64,000 nt of DNA from Marinobacter pelagius (GCF_900114925.1 NZ_FOUR01000007.1:1-64000), one strand, 5' to 3'; counted from the stretch's first letter, positions 1 through 7,759 are shown. Notes: generated by a model from the letters alone, not told the origin. Numbers and translations are program-made.

Positions 1-367
1 ATGAGTCCCCGCCCATTCTCCCAAGCACCAAAGGTGCACTGATGCGCCCTGGTCGTGAACCATCAAGAGACTGGTGCCACACGTTGGCAAACCACGACAT
101 CTGTATCCACTTGGACACGATCAGGCACCGACGGTTTTCTGGGGCTTCGGCCAGGGGCCGCCTCGCTGTTCGCGACCAGCGGTCTTGATCCTGATGGGTG
201 TCTGGTGCGGATCAGTCCGCAACCACCACTGAGAACAACGGGTGCGTATTGGAAGGGAGGAGCCACCACAACCGGCGGTTGTGGTGGATTGGTATTGCCT
301 GTTGACTACGGCTGGCTAATGGGTGACCCCATTTTCATGGCCCAGACTCGGGGTGAAACCTGAACAA
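1..367. other. Left-edge region without a recognised gene; structured DNA
   Basis: I recognise no gene here. Short open frames exist on both strands (for example 55-363 plus), but none resembles a known family or has a convincing ribosome binding site. The DNA can fold: an 11-bp perfect stem with a 3-nt loop at 263-287 (CCACCACAACC arms) and a smaller stem around 204-224. A structured non-coding stretch that ends in a palindromic repeat could be the trailing end of a mobile element cut by the window edge, for instance the non-coding end of an IS110/IS1111-type element. That is inference only; no transposase is visible. Confidence 0.3.
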
Positions 368-397
368 GGGGTCAGATGAACAAGTTCATCAGACCCC
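368..397. repeat. 30-bp palindromic repeat, type A (copy 1)
   Basis: Imperfect palindrome of the window's repeat family: GGGGTC arm, ATGAAC inner stem, and a mirrored arm ending in GACCCC. One mismatch falls at the seventh arm position (A on the left, where the right arm would require T). It lies 14 bp past the stop codon of the minus-strand SDR gene at 412. Confidence 0.75.
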
Positions 398-411
398 GAC
401 TGCCCCCCGCA

Positions 412-1182
412 TCAAATCGTCAGGTAACCCCCATCGGCATTAATACAAGCCCCGGTGGTATAACTCGACGCCCCGGACACCAGATACAGCACCGTCCCCG
501 CCATCTCATCCGGATCCGCCACCCGCTTCATCGGAATATGCGCCATGGCCTGCTTCTTGATGGCCTCGTTGGTGGTCAGGGCGCTGGCAAACTTGGTGTC
601 GGTCAGGCCCGGCAGCAGTGCATTGACGCGGATGTTCTGCTGGCCCAGTTCCATGGCGAAGGACTTGGTCATGGAAATAACGGCCGCCTTGGTAACCGAA
701 TAGATACCCTGGAAATGGCCAGGGTTCACACCGTTGACGGACGCCACGTTGACGATCGCGCCGCCACCGTGCTTCTTCATCATCTGGGCACCGCGGGCGC
801 ACATGAAGAAGTAGCCGCGAATGTTCACATCCACGGTTTTCTGGAAGGCGCCGAGATCGGTGTCTTCCACCGGACCAAAGTACGGGTTGGCGGCGGCGTT
901 GTTGACCAGGATGTCCAGCTTGCCGTGTGCCTTGTCGATATGCTCCCAGATGGCTTCGATCTGGTCCATTTCCCCGATGTGGCAGGCCACCGCCTCGGCG
1001 CTACCACCCTCATCACGGATGCTGCTGGCCACTTTCTCGCAGCCTTCGATCTTGCGGCTGCTGACGATGACGTGGGCTCCGTAATGAGCGAGGGTCCGGG
1101 CCACGCTTTCGCCAATACCACGGCTGGCGCCGGTGACCAGGGCCACCTTGCCGGACAGATCGAACAGGTTCTTGGTACTCAT
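412..1182 (-). CDS. SDR family NAD(P)-dependent oxidoreductase
   Basis: A 256-residue classical short-chain dehydrogenase. The N-terminal cofactor loop GASRGIG is at about residues 18-24, NNAAA follows near 93, and the catalytic Tyr-Lys pair is in YSVTK, preceded by the catalytic Ser. It ends in a typical SDR C-terminus (GACINADGGY). An AGGGG ribosome binding site lies 7 nt before the chosen ATG. It is the last gene of a minus-strand cluster with a phosphatase-like protein, an APH kinase, a second SDR and an acyl-CoA dehydrogenase, so an acyl-CoA or hydroxyacyl-CoA substrate is likely. The exact substrate cannot be read from the sequence. Confidence 0.88.
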   Translation of the reverse strand: MSTKNLFDLSGKVALVTGASRGIGESVARTLAHYGAHVIVSSRKIEGCEKVASSIRDEGGSAEAVACHIGEMDQIEAIWEHIDKAHGKLDILVNNAAANPYFGPVEDTDLGAFQKTVDVNIRGYFFMCARGAQMMKKHGGGAIVNVASVNGVNPGHFQGIYSVTKAAVISMTKSFAMELGQQNIRVNALLPGLTDTKFASALTTNEAIKKQAMAHIPMKRVADPDEMAGTVLYLVSGASSYTTGACINADGGYLTI

Positions 1183-1199
1183 GGATTTCCCCTAATGCG

Positions 1200-1889
1200 T
1201 TATCGGAATGTCACCAGGGCGGGGTCTTCCGCCTCCAGGTGGCTGTAGTTGTTAAAGACGGCCAGGCTGCGGCGCGGGCCGGAATAGAGAATGCGGGAGA
1301 CACTGGTATTGGCGATGACATTGTTCACCGCCAGCGCCTTCTCATCGGAGAGCGCCAGCAAGTGCTGGGCAATGACAGCAATCGGGCCGCCAGAAGTGGA
1401 CACCAGCACATCCCCACCATCGGCATAGCCGATCAGCTCATCCAGCGCGCCAATGACCCGTTCCTGAAACGCACCCCAGCTCTCGGCGTATTCATGGTCA
1501 TACTCACCGCTGATCCAGCGCGCCATGGCCTCCTCGAACACCTGTTGGAACAGCCGCGCAGGCTTGGGAAAGGCGGCCATATCGCGGGCCATGACCTGAC
1601 GATCCGCCCATTCCGGCTTCAGTCGCTCGACCACCTGCATATGGTCGAATTCGTTCAGCCCTTCAACCGCCTGCATATCCGGAAGCGCCTGGCCGAACCC
1701 GGATGCGATGGCCTCAACGGTCTCCCGGTGGCGCTCCATGTTGCCACCGAACACCGCGTTGGGGGTGACTTTTCCCGCCAGCCAGCGGCCAAGCACCTGC
1801 CCCTGCTCCCAACCCCTGGGCGACAGCTGGTCGTAGTTGTCCTTGCCGAAGCTGGCCTGGCCGTGTCGGATCAGATAAATGGTCGCCAT
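1200..1889 (-). CDS. Histidine phosphatase superfamily protein, altered second active-site motif
   Basis: A 229-residue phosphoglycerate-mutase-fold protein. The N-terminal RHG motif (R8, H9, G10) carries the nucleophilic histidine. The second catalytic histidine, normally in a V-S-H-G motif, seems to be replaced by Ser166 in a TSGGPI context, so catalysis may be altered or lost. The start at 1889 is chosen because its ATG overlaps the stop codon of the upstream kinase gene (TAATG), which implies translational coupling. A longer in-frame start exists at 1922 but lies inside the kinase gene. Its role in the cluster is unknown; a housekeeping phosphatase for phospho-intermediates is possible. 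Confidence 0.82.
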   Translation of the reverse strand: MATIYLIRHGQASFGKDNYDQLSPRGWEQGQVLGRWLAGKVTPNAVFGGNMERHRETVEAIASGFGQALPDMQAVEGLNEFDHMQVVERLKPEWADRQVMARDMAAFPKPARLFQQVFEEAMARWISGEYDHEYAESWGAFQERVIGALDELIGYADGGDVLVSTSGGPIAVIAQHLLALSDEKALAVNNVIANTSVSRILYSGPRRSLAVFNNYSHLEAEDPALVTFR

Positions 1890-2953
1890 TACAGGGTGCT
1901 CTCGCTGATCAGCCGCTGGCAACGCTTCTCCAGGTAATTGGCGGCGTGGCCGAAGGCGGCGAAACGTTTGTCCTTGGTCTGGCCGTGATAGAAGCGGTAG
2001 TAGATCTGCTGGATGATCACCGCCAGCCGGAACAGGCCGTAGATTTCGTAGAAGTCGAAGTTATCGGCACGAAAACCCGACTTCTCCATGTAGTAGTCGA
2101 CAACTTCCTTGCGGGTCAGCATGCCAGGCCGGTGCGTCGGCTGACGCCGAAGCATCTGGAACGGCCCCTCGTCGTCCGCCTCGATCCAGTAGGCCAGGCT
2201 ATTGCCCAGATCCATCAGCGGATCGCCGATGGTGGCCATCTCCCAATCCAGCACACCGATGACTTCGAAGGGGTTGTCCGGATTCAGTACCACGTTGTCG
2301 AAACGATAGTCGTTGTGAATAACCACCTGGGCGATATCTTCCGGCATCTTGTTATTCAGCCAGTTCATCACCGCCTCGAAATCTCCCACATCGTCAGTCC
2401 GGGCCTTGCGGAAGCGGTCACTCCAGCCGCCAATCTGGCGCTGCACATAACCGGCGCCCTTGCCCAGCTTATCGAGACCTGCCGCCTGGGCGTCGACCCG
2501 GTGCAGGTCCACCAGCTTGTCGATCACGTTCAGGCACAGCTTGCGGGTATCGGCCTCGCTCAGCTCGAAATCCTTCGGGAAATCCTGGCGAAGGATAATG
2601 CCCTTCAGGCGTTCCATAACGTAGAAATCACAACCCAGAACGTCATGATCGTCGCAGATGGCCACGATATTCGGCACGTACGGGTAAACCGGCTTCAGCG
2701 CCTGCATCACCCGCGCTTCCCGGAGCATATCGTGGGCGGACTTGGCGATCTTCCCGAACGGTGGCCGGCGCAGCACATAGGACTGGTCACCGTAATCCAC
2801 CTGATAGGTCAGGTTGGAGGCACCCCCAGGGTATTGCCTGATAGAGGGCTGGCCCTCCAGCCCCGGAATCGCCTGTTTCATGAACCGGTCGACGGCGCCG
2901 ATATCCAGTTCCTCACCCTCACGGATATCCACCGCCTGGTCGATCTGTGTCAT
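1889..2953 (-). CDS. APH-fold phosphotransferase, LvaA / ACAD11-kinase-like
   Basis: A 354-residue aminoglycoside-phosphotransferase-fold kinase. It has the catalytic loop HNDYRFDN (H213, D215, N220) and the metal-binding DWE motif (D236) followed by the usual GDPLMDLG helix start. This family includes the kinase domain of eukaryotic ACAD10/ACAD11 and bacterial LvaA, which phosphorylates the 4-hydroxyl of 4-hydroxyacyl-CoA. The gene has an AGGAG site 7 nt upstream and is coupled to the next gene by a 1-nt overlap. Co-location with an acyl-CoA dehydrogenase and two SDRs supports a hydroxyacyl-CoA kinase role; antibiotic resistance is unlikely. Confidence 0.85.
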   Translation of the reverse strand: MTQIDQAVDIREGEELDIGAVDRFMKQAIPGLEGQPSIRQYPGGASNLTYQVDYGDQSYVLRRPPFGKIAKSAHDMLREARVMQALKPVYPYVPNIVAICDDHDVLGCDFYVMERLKGIILRQDFPKDFELSEADTRKLCLNVIDKLVDLHRVDAQAAGLDKLGKGAGYVQRQIGGWSDRFRKARTDDVGDFEAVMNWLNNKMPEDIAQVVIHNDYRFDNVVLNPDNPFEVIGVLDWEMATIGDPLMDLGNSLAYWIEADDEGPFQMLRRQPTHRPGMLTRKEVVDYYMEKSGFRADNFDFYEIYGLFRLAVIIQQIYYRFYHGQTKDKRFAAFGHAANYLEKRCQRLISESTL

Positions 2954-2983
2954 TCACTTTCTCCTGTGGTCTGTTCCGGCCAC

Positions 2984-3805
2984 TCAGGCGTTGGCCTTGC
3001 CGCCCATCTTGTTCATCCAGCGCTTGCTCTCCTGATGCATCAGCCAGTCAAAAGCCCACGGCGCGTGGCGCTTCAACACCCACATCCGGCGTTCTTTCGC
3101 ATGAGGCAGCACCCAGAAACTCTTGTCCTCCACACTGCGGAAAATGTCCTCGGCCACATCCTCGGCGGTGATGCTGGAACGCTTCATCAGCTTGTTCACG
3201 TTCTGCTGGATGCCCGGAATATCCGAGCGCATGGTGCTAGCCAGGTTGGTCTGGAAGAACGCCGGGCACACACAGCTGACATGGATGCCGGCATCACGAA
3301 GTTCCTGGCTCAAAGTCTCGGACAGGGCAATCACACCGGCCTTGGAAACATTGTAACTGTCCATCAACGGCGCCAGCATGAGCCCAGCCATGGAAGCCAC
3401 GTTTACAAAGGCCCCGGAGCCCTGCTTTTTGAACAACGGCGTGAACGCCTTGCAGCCTCGAACGACGCCCAGAACGTTGATATCCAGGATCCACTCCCAG
3501 TCCGCCATGGTGGTGTCTTCAATAGACCCGGCGGAGGCCACACCAGCGTTGTTCACGACAACATCCACGCCGCCCCACTTCTTCTCCAGGTCATCCCGAA
3601 CCTTCTCGAAATCCGTCAGCCGGCGCACATCGCATTCGACAAAGTAGCCTTCGCCGCCATCCTTATTGATCTCCTGCTCGACGGCCGCACCCTGCTCCGG
3701 GTTGATATCCCCTATGCAGACTTTGGCGCCTTCTTTGGCATACCTCAATGCAATCGCCCGGCCGAGACCACTGGCCCCTCCGGTAATGAATACTCGCTGC
3801 GTCAT
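2984..3805 (-). CDS. SDR family oxidoreductase
   Basis: A 273-residue short-chain dehydrogenase with the cofactor loop TGGASGLG near residue 8, NNAG near 89, and a YNVSK catalytic pair preceded by an ASMAG serine motif. A GGAG-type ribosome binding site precedes the ATG. It lies 30 bp upstream of the kinase gene and is transcribed with it. It is only distantly similar to the SDR at 412 and so is not a recent duplicate. In LvaD-like pathways an SDR oxidises or reduces the 3-/4-oxo position of an acyl-CoA; that assignment here is inferred from context. Confidence 0.86.
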   Translation of the reverse strand: MTQRVFITGGASGLGRAIALRYAKEGAKVCIGDINPEQGAAVEQEINKDGGEGYFVECDVRRLTDFEKVRDDLEKKWGGVDVVVNNAGVASAGSIEDTTMADWEWILDINVLGVVRGCKAFTPLFKKQGSGAFVNVASMAGLMLAPLMDSYNVSKAGVIALSETLSQELRDAGIHVSCVCPAFFQTNLASTMRSDIPGIQQNVNKLMKRSSITAEDVAEDIFRSVEDKSFWVLPHAKERRMWVLKRHAPWAFDWLMHQESKRWMNKMGGKANA

Positions 3806-3865
3806 TGCTATTTCTCTCCGTCACGTTTGGAGTTCATGTTCTTTTTATCGGTGCAAGAGTTGCTA

Positions 3866-3960
3866 CCGGGTAGGCCTTTCCAAAACACGCTGTGAATACG
3901 TCCCTGTACGCTCTGCTCCGCCATCCATGGCTCCGCAAGGTTTTGGAAAGGCCTACCCGG
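3866..3960. repeat. Long hairpin element 1 (21-bp perfect arms)
   Basis: The arms 3866-3886 and 3940-3960 are exact reverse complements over 21 bp. The 53-bp core carries a CGCCATCCATGGC palindrome. The core aligns in opposite orientation to the core of the element at 4031-4143, but the arms of the two elements are unrelated. It lies in the 394-bp gap between the acyl-CoA dehydrogenase gene and the SDR gene. No T-run follows either arm, so it is not a standard terminator. Confidence 0.9.
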
Positions 3961-4030
3961 CATCAGCTCCCGAAGTTCCGAGTCAGCTGATCAAGGCCTC
4001 TAAACCAGTCGCCCACTCCCAAGGTTTCAA

Positions 4031-4143
4031 GGAGCAGGTGGGAGACGGTTTCTGAAACTGTGCGGAGCCATGGATGGCGGAGCTCAAGCGTCACATGGAC
4101 GTGCCGAAGGAGCGTGTTTCAGAAACCGTCTCCCACCTGCTCC
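4031..4143. repeat. Long hairpin element 2 (28-bp perfect arms)
   Basis: The arms 4031-4058 and 4116-4143 are exact reverse complements over 28 bp. The 57-bp core, read on the minus strand, matches the core of the element at 3866-3960: both have a five-base ACGCT start, a central ACGTCC, and an identical stretch around GCTCCGCCATCCATGGCTC. The remaining gap (3806-3865, 3961-4030, 4144-4199) holds no gene I can support. Confidence 0.9.
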
Positions 4144-4199
4144 ATCCACCCAAGTTGGAGGCCTACAGATCCCCGGCACCTGAATTAGAAGCCCACGGC

Positions 4200-5411
4200 T
4201 CAGGACTTATACTTCCGAAGCTCAAGCCGAGCCACCATAGCCCGATGGACCTCATCCGGCCCATCCGCCAACCGCAATACCCGAGCATAGGCAAACAACT
4301 GGGTCAACGGGAAGTCATCATCACTGACACCGGCACCACCATGAATCTGAATGGCCTGATCGACAATGGTCTGCAACATCTGCGGCACCACCGCCTTGAT
4401 CATCGAAACCTCCTGCAGCGCCCCCATGATGCCCTTGGTATCCAGCGCCCACGCACACTTCAGCGTCAGAAGGCGGGCCTGCTCGATGGACATACGGGCA
4501 TTGGCAATGATGTCCGGGTTACCACCCAGCTTGGCAATAGGCCGGCCGAACGCTTCCCGGGTGGTAGCCCGCTTGATCAACAATTCCAGCGTTCGCTCCG
4601 CCGCACCGATTGCCCGCATGCAATGGTGTACGCGCCCCGGCCCCAGACGGCCCTGGGCAATTTCAAAACCGCGACCCGGGCCGGCGATGATTGCACTCTT
4701 GGGCAGGCGCACATTATCGAACAGCACCTCACCGTGGCCGTAGGGCTCATCGTAGGCGCCGAAGACTGGCAGCATACGCTCGATCTTCACCCCCGGAGTA
4801 TCCAGCGGTACCAGTACCATGGAATGCTGGCGATGCTTGTGGGCATCAGGGTCCGTCAGGCCCATAAAGATACCCACCTTGCAGTCCGGGTGACCAATGC
4901 CTGTACTCCACCACTTACGGCCGTTGAGCACCACCTCGTCACCCTCGACGATGGCAGTTGCTTCCATATTGGTCGCATCGGAGGACGCCACTGCCGGCTC
5001 GGTCATACAGAAGGCGGAGCGGATCTCACCACTCAGCAACCTGGGCAACCACTCAGCTTTCTGCTCCTCGGAGCCGTAGTGAATCAGCACTTCCATGTTG
5101 CCGGTATCCGGCGCGTTGCAGTTGAAGATTTCCGGGGCGATGAAGCTCCGCCCGGTTTCCTCGGCAATAAGGGCGTAGTCGGAGTTGAGCAGGCCGCAGC
5201 CGTATTTCTCGTCCGGGAAGAACATGTTCCACAGACCCTGGGCCTTCGCCTTCTCCTTCAGCTCCTTGATGATCGGTAACACCACCCAGCGGTTCTCCCG
5301 GGACATCAATTCCCGGTGGTACTGCTCTTCGATCGGAAAGATCTCATCCTTCATGAACTGCTTCACGCGGTTGAGATAATCCTGGCCTTTTTCGGAGATG
5401 TTGAAGTCCAT
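4200..5411 (-). CDS. Acyl-CoA dehydrogenase family protein (LvaC / ACAD11-like context)
   Basis: A 403-residue protein spanning the full acyl-CoA dehydrogenase fold. It has an N-terminal helical domain, a beta domain with the FAD-contacting CMTEPAVASSD stretch, and a C-terminal helical domain with the IHGGAG flavin motif and RVLRLADGPDEVH. A GAGGA site precedes the ATG. The start region carries the promoter side of the cluster, facing a LysR regulator. Family members either desaturate acyl-CoAs or, in the ACAD10/11 and LvaC branch, process 4-phosphoacyl-CoA. The adjacent APH kinase makes the second role plausible, though an ordinary dehydrogenase cannot be excluded. Confidence 0.88.
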   Translation of the reverse strand: MDFNISEKGQDYLNRVKQFMKDEIFPIEEQYHRELMSRENRWVVLPIIKELKEKAKAQGLWNMFFPDEKYGCGLLNSDYALIAEETGRSFIAPEIFNCNAPDTGNMEVLIHYGSEEQKAEWLPRLLSGEIRSAFCMTEPAVASSDATNMEATAIVEGDEVVLNGRKWWSTGIGHPDCKVGIFMGLTDPDAHKHRQHSMVLVPLDTPGVKIERMLPVFGAYDEPYGHGEVLFDNVRLPKSAIIAGPGRGFEIAQGRLGPGRVHHCMRAIGAAERTLELLIKRATTREAFGRPIAKLGGNPDIIANARMSIEQARLLTLKCAWALDTKGIMGALQEVSMIKAVVPQMLQTIVDQAIQIHGGAGVSDDDFPLTQLFAYARVLRLADGPDEVHRAMVARLELRKYKS

Positions 5412-5551
5412 TGCCTGTCCTCACTGATTCTGAAATCCGGCGCTCTTAGCGCTTATTGAGCCCAGTCTAGGCAGGACCAAGGTATTAGGCGACTGAATTA
5501 TTCTAATCCTTTATCATTATCCGGACTTATTCAGAAAAACGGATCTTGATC

Positions 5552-6445
5552 ATGGCCCTGAATCGCCTGGACCTGAACCTGCTGCATGTATTCGACACCA
5601 TTTACCGGGAAGGTAGCCTGACCCGGGCCGCCAAGGCCCTGCATCTTACCCAGCCGGCGGTGAGTCATTCCCTGTCCCGATTGCGGGATCACTTCGACGA
5701 TCCGCTGTTCACCCGCCAGGGCAACCAGATGATCCCCACGCCCCTGGCCCGCCGGTTCCTGGAATCGATGCGACCGGGGCTCACCCAGATCCAGAGTGCG
5801 GTGAACCAGTTCCATGCCTTCGACCCGGCCAACCAGCGCAAGACCTACTCCCTGGGATTGAGGGACGTACTTGAATCCACGTTTCTCCCCCAGTTGATGC
5901 AGCGTCTCGATGCCTACCCGGAGCTGGAGATCGTTTCCCGCCGCATTGCCCGGCGCGAGATGGAAACACAGCTGGCCGCAGGCAAACTGGATTTTGCGGT
6001 GGATGTCCTCTTGCCGGTGAGCAGTCAGACCGGCCATGAACTGATGCGCAGGGATAGACTGGTAGTTCTCGCTCGCAAGGACCACCCCATTGCCGGCGAC
6101 AGACTGACCATGGAAGGCTACCTATCCGCCCGGCACGTGCTCGTTTCATCCCGCACGGAGGGACCGGGCATCGAGGATTTCGAGCTTTCACGCCTGGGCG
6201 TGCACCGGAACATACGCCTGCGGTGTCAGCATTACTTCGCCGCCTGCCGAGTAGTCGAAGGCACCGACCTGCTGCTCACCATGCCGGAAACCTATGCCCG
6301 CATTATTGCGGAGAACTCGTCCCTCGTTCTCATGGATCCACCGGCTGATCTACCCTCTCTGGATGTGCATCTGTATTGGCACAAGGCTTATGAGAAGGAA
6401 CCGGCGTTGGTGTGGTTGAGGGAGCAGCTTCGGAGCGTCAGTTAA
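5552..6445 (+). CDS. LysR family transcriptional regulator
   Basis: A 297-residue LysR protein. The N-terminal winged helix-turn-helix is at residues 5-62 (GSLTRAAKALHLTQPAVSHSLSRLR), followed by a substrate-binding domain of the NodD/PcpR-like type. The ATG at 5552 is preferred to a TTG two codons earlier. The gene is divergent from the acyl-CoA dehydrogenase with a 140-bp shared promoter region, the classical arrangement for a LysR regulator and its target. It most likely controls the 412-5411 cluster in response to a pathway acyl-CoA or free acid. Confidence 0.9.
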   Translation: MALNRLDLNLLHVFDTIYREGSLTRAAKALHLTQPAVSHSLSRLRDHFDDPLFTRQGNQMIPTPLARRFLESMRPGLTQIQSAVNQFHAFDPANQRKTYSLGLRDVLESTFLPQLMQRLDAYPELEIVSRRIARREMETQLAAGKLDFAVDVLLPVSSQTGHELMRRDRLVVLARKDHPIAGDRLTMEGYLSARHVLVSSRTEGPGIEDFELSRLGVHRNIRLRCQHYFAACRVVEGTDLLLTMPETYARIIAENSSLVLMDPPADLPSLDVHLYWHKAYEKEPALVWLREQLRSVS

Positions 6446-6463
6446 GGTGGGGTGAATAAAGGA

Positions 6464-6493
6464 GGGGTCAGAAGAAGGCTTTCTTCTGACCCC
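6464..6493. repeat. 30-bp palindromic repeat, type B
   Basis: A perfect 13-bp stem (GGGGTCAGAAGAA) with a 4-nt loop. Type B differs from type A by a T-to-A change in the stem that is matched by the complementary change in the other arm. It lies between the convergent LysR and membrane-protein genes. Confidence 0.85.
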
Positions 6494-6510
6494 GGAGTTT
6501 GAGGGTAAGC

Positions 6511-6545
6511 GGGGTCTGATGAAAGCCTTCATCTGACCCCTTTTT
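6511..6545 (+). terminator. Palindromic repeat type A with T-run; likely terminator
   Basis: The 30-bp palindrome at 6511-6540 has a GGGGTCTGATGAA arm, one arm mismatch and a 4-nt loop, and is followed directly by five T residues. On the plus strand this has the form of a rho-independent terminator, 66 bp after the LysR stop codon. It is also a member of the repeat family, so the repeat may have been recruited as a terminator. Confidence 0.6.
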
Positions 6546-6552
6546 CAGAAAC

Positions 6553-6909
6553 TCAGTAAGCCCCCACCGCCGCCAGGAACCCGAAAAAGCCGGCAGCGGT
6601 AATCCCCAGAGACGCCACCACAATCCCCAGTCCCCACCAGACGGCCGCCGCATCGGAGATATTTACGCCATGGCCACGCAGGGTGCGATAAAAGGCCCAG
6701 GGGCCAAGCACGAATGCGCCGGCCACGGCAAATACCAGGCCGACGCTGATACCGGCAAAGGTCCAGGTGGCCAGGACAGTGGCGCGGTCGGAAACCTGGT
6801 CGGTCACGCCGTGGTGCTCCAGGAACTTTTTGCAGAAGAACCAGATGAGCCCGAACAGGGCGGCGACAAAGACCAGTGCGCCGATGATGGTGATGATGCG
6901 ATAGAGCAA
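6553..6909 (-). CDS. Small inner-membrane protein of unknown function
   Basis: A 118-residue hydrophobic protein with about three predicted membrane segments: residues 5-27, about 48-72 and about 88-115. No enzymatic motif is visible and I do not recognise the family. It is alone between a palindrome cluster and an EAL gene, transcribed in the same direction as the latter with a 34-bp gap, so the two may be co-transcribed. The composition matches its neighbours. Confidence 0.6.
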   Translation of the reverse strand: MLYRIITIIGALVFVAALFGLIWFFCKKFLEHHGVTDQVSDRATVLATWTFAGISVGLVFAVAGAFVLGPWAFYRTLRGHGVNISDAAAVWWGLGIVVASLGITAAGFFGFLAAVGAY

Positions 6910-6943
6910 TTTCGTGTCCTTTCAGGTTCGGTGAAAGCTTGGC

Positions 6944-7759
6944 TCAGGCAGGATACTCGGGTTCCGGCAGGCACTCAAAACCCGGTTTGGCGAACAGGAA
7001 CCCCTGAAACAGGGTGATGCCCTGGGAACGCAGCCAGAAATACTCTTCCTTGGTTTCCACCCCTTCGGCGATGATTCGACCACCCAGGCGCTCCATCATG
7101 GCAATGATACCCGCGATAACCGCCTGCTTGTTGGGTTCGGCATTGATATTGCGGACCAGCCCCATATCCAGTTTCAGCAGGTCCGGCGGGCTCGCCATCA
7201 TAATATTGTAGCGGGAGTAGCCAGCCCCGAAATCATCGATCGCGGTACTGAATCCCATCTCCTGGTAGGCCTCGATAATCGACACCAGGTGCTGGACGGA
7301 GGACAGGTTTTCGTTTTCGGTCAGCTCGAAGATGATCTTGCTGGTGTCGAAGTTGTAGGTCTTGGCCGCTGCCAGCGTTGTCCGGATACAGTATTCCGCC
7401 TGGTACACCGCATTGGGCATGAAATTGATGCTGAGCATCGAGTCCATGCCGAGACGGGAGGCAAGTTTGACCGCCTTGACCCGGCAGACCTGGTCGAAGG
7501 CATACCGGTTCTGCTCATTAACCCTTGAAAGTATATGGTGCGCCCCCTGGCCTTCGGTTCCCCGGACCAGGGCTTCGTGGGCGAACACCGAGCGGTTGAC
7601 GACATCCACGATTGGCTGGAAGGCAAAGCTGAACGAAAAGCCCAGACCTTCTCCGCAGGCGCATTGACCGCAATGGGACGCGTCAAAGAGAACTTCAGGT
7701 CGCTCCACATCTACTCCTGGTTTCTCAGTACAGGCGACGGCCGCATGTCTGTTGAACAT
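6944..7759 (-). CDS. EAL-domain c-di-GMP phosphodiesterase with N-terminal cysteine cluster
   Basis: A 271-residue protein that is nearly all EAL domain. The signature E62-A-L64 is followed by a conserved Asn (NFMPN), ELTEN, DDFGAG, the LKLD lysine and AEGVE, so the catalytic set looks intact. The short N-terminus has Cys10 and a tight cluster C30, C33, C35 next to His29, which could bind metal or sense redox. The start at 7759 is chosen for its GGAG site; the longest frame begins at 7834 without one. There is no membrane segment, so the protein should be cytoplasmic. Confidence 0.88.
   Translation of the reverse strand: MFNRHAAVACTEKPGVDVERPEVLFDASHCGQCACGEGLGFSFSFAFQPIVDVVNRSVFAHEALVRGTEGQGAHHILSRVNEQNRYAFDQVCRVKAVKLASRLGMDSMLSINFMPNAVYQAEYCIRTTLAAAKTYNFDTSKIIFELTENENLSSVQHLVSIIEAYQEMGFSTAIDDFGAGYSRYNIMMASPPDLLKLDMGLVRNINAEPNKQAVIAGIIAMMERLGGRIIAEGVETKEEYFWLRSQGITLFQGFLFAKPGFECLPEPEYPA

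Noticed and set aside
55..363. 102-codon plus-strand frame at the left edge
   Set aside because: No family resemblance, no convincing ribosome binding site and strong hairpins within it; kept as a non-coding region.
376..1248. 290-codon plus-strand frame overlapping the SDR gene, starting within a palindromic repeat
   Set aside because: It is antisense to a clear short-chain dehydrogenase and shows no domain.
1889..2953. Aminoglycoside resistance gene
   Set aside because: The APH fold is present, but gene context and motif variants fit the acyl-CoA-linked kinase branch, not antibiotic kinases.
3823..4055. Small proteins encoded within the long hairpins
   Set aside because: The frames run through the inverted arms and the shared core in different frames and have no ribosome binding site; the conserved unit is the DNA or RNA structure, not a peptide.
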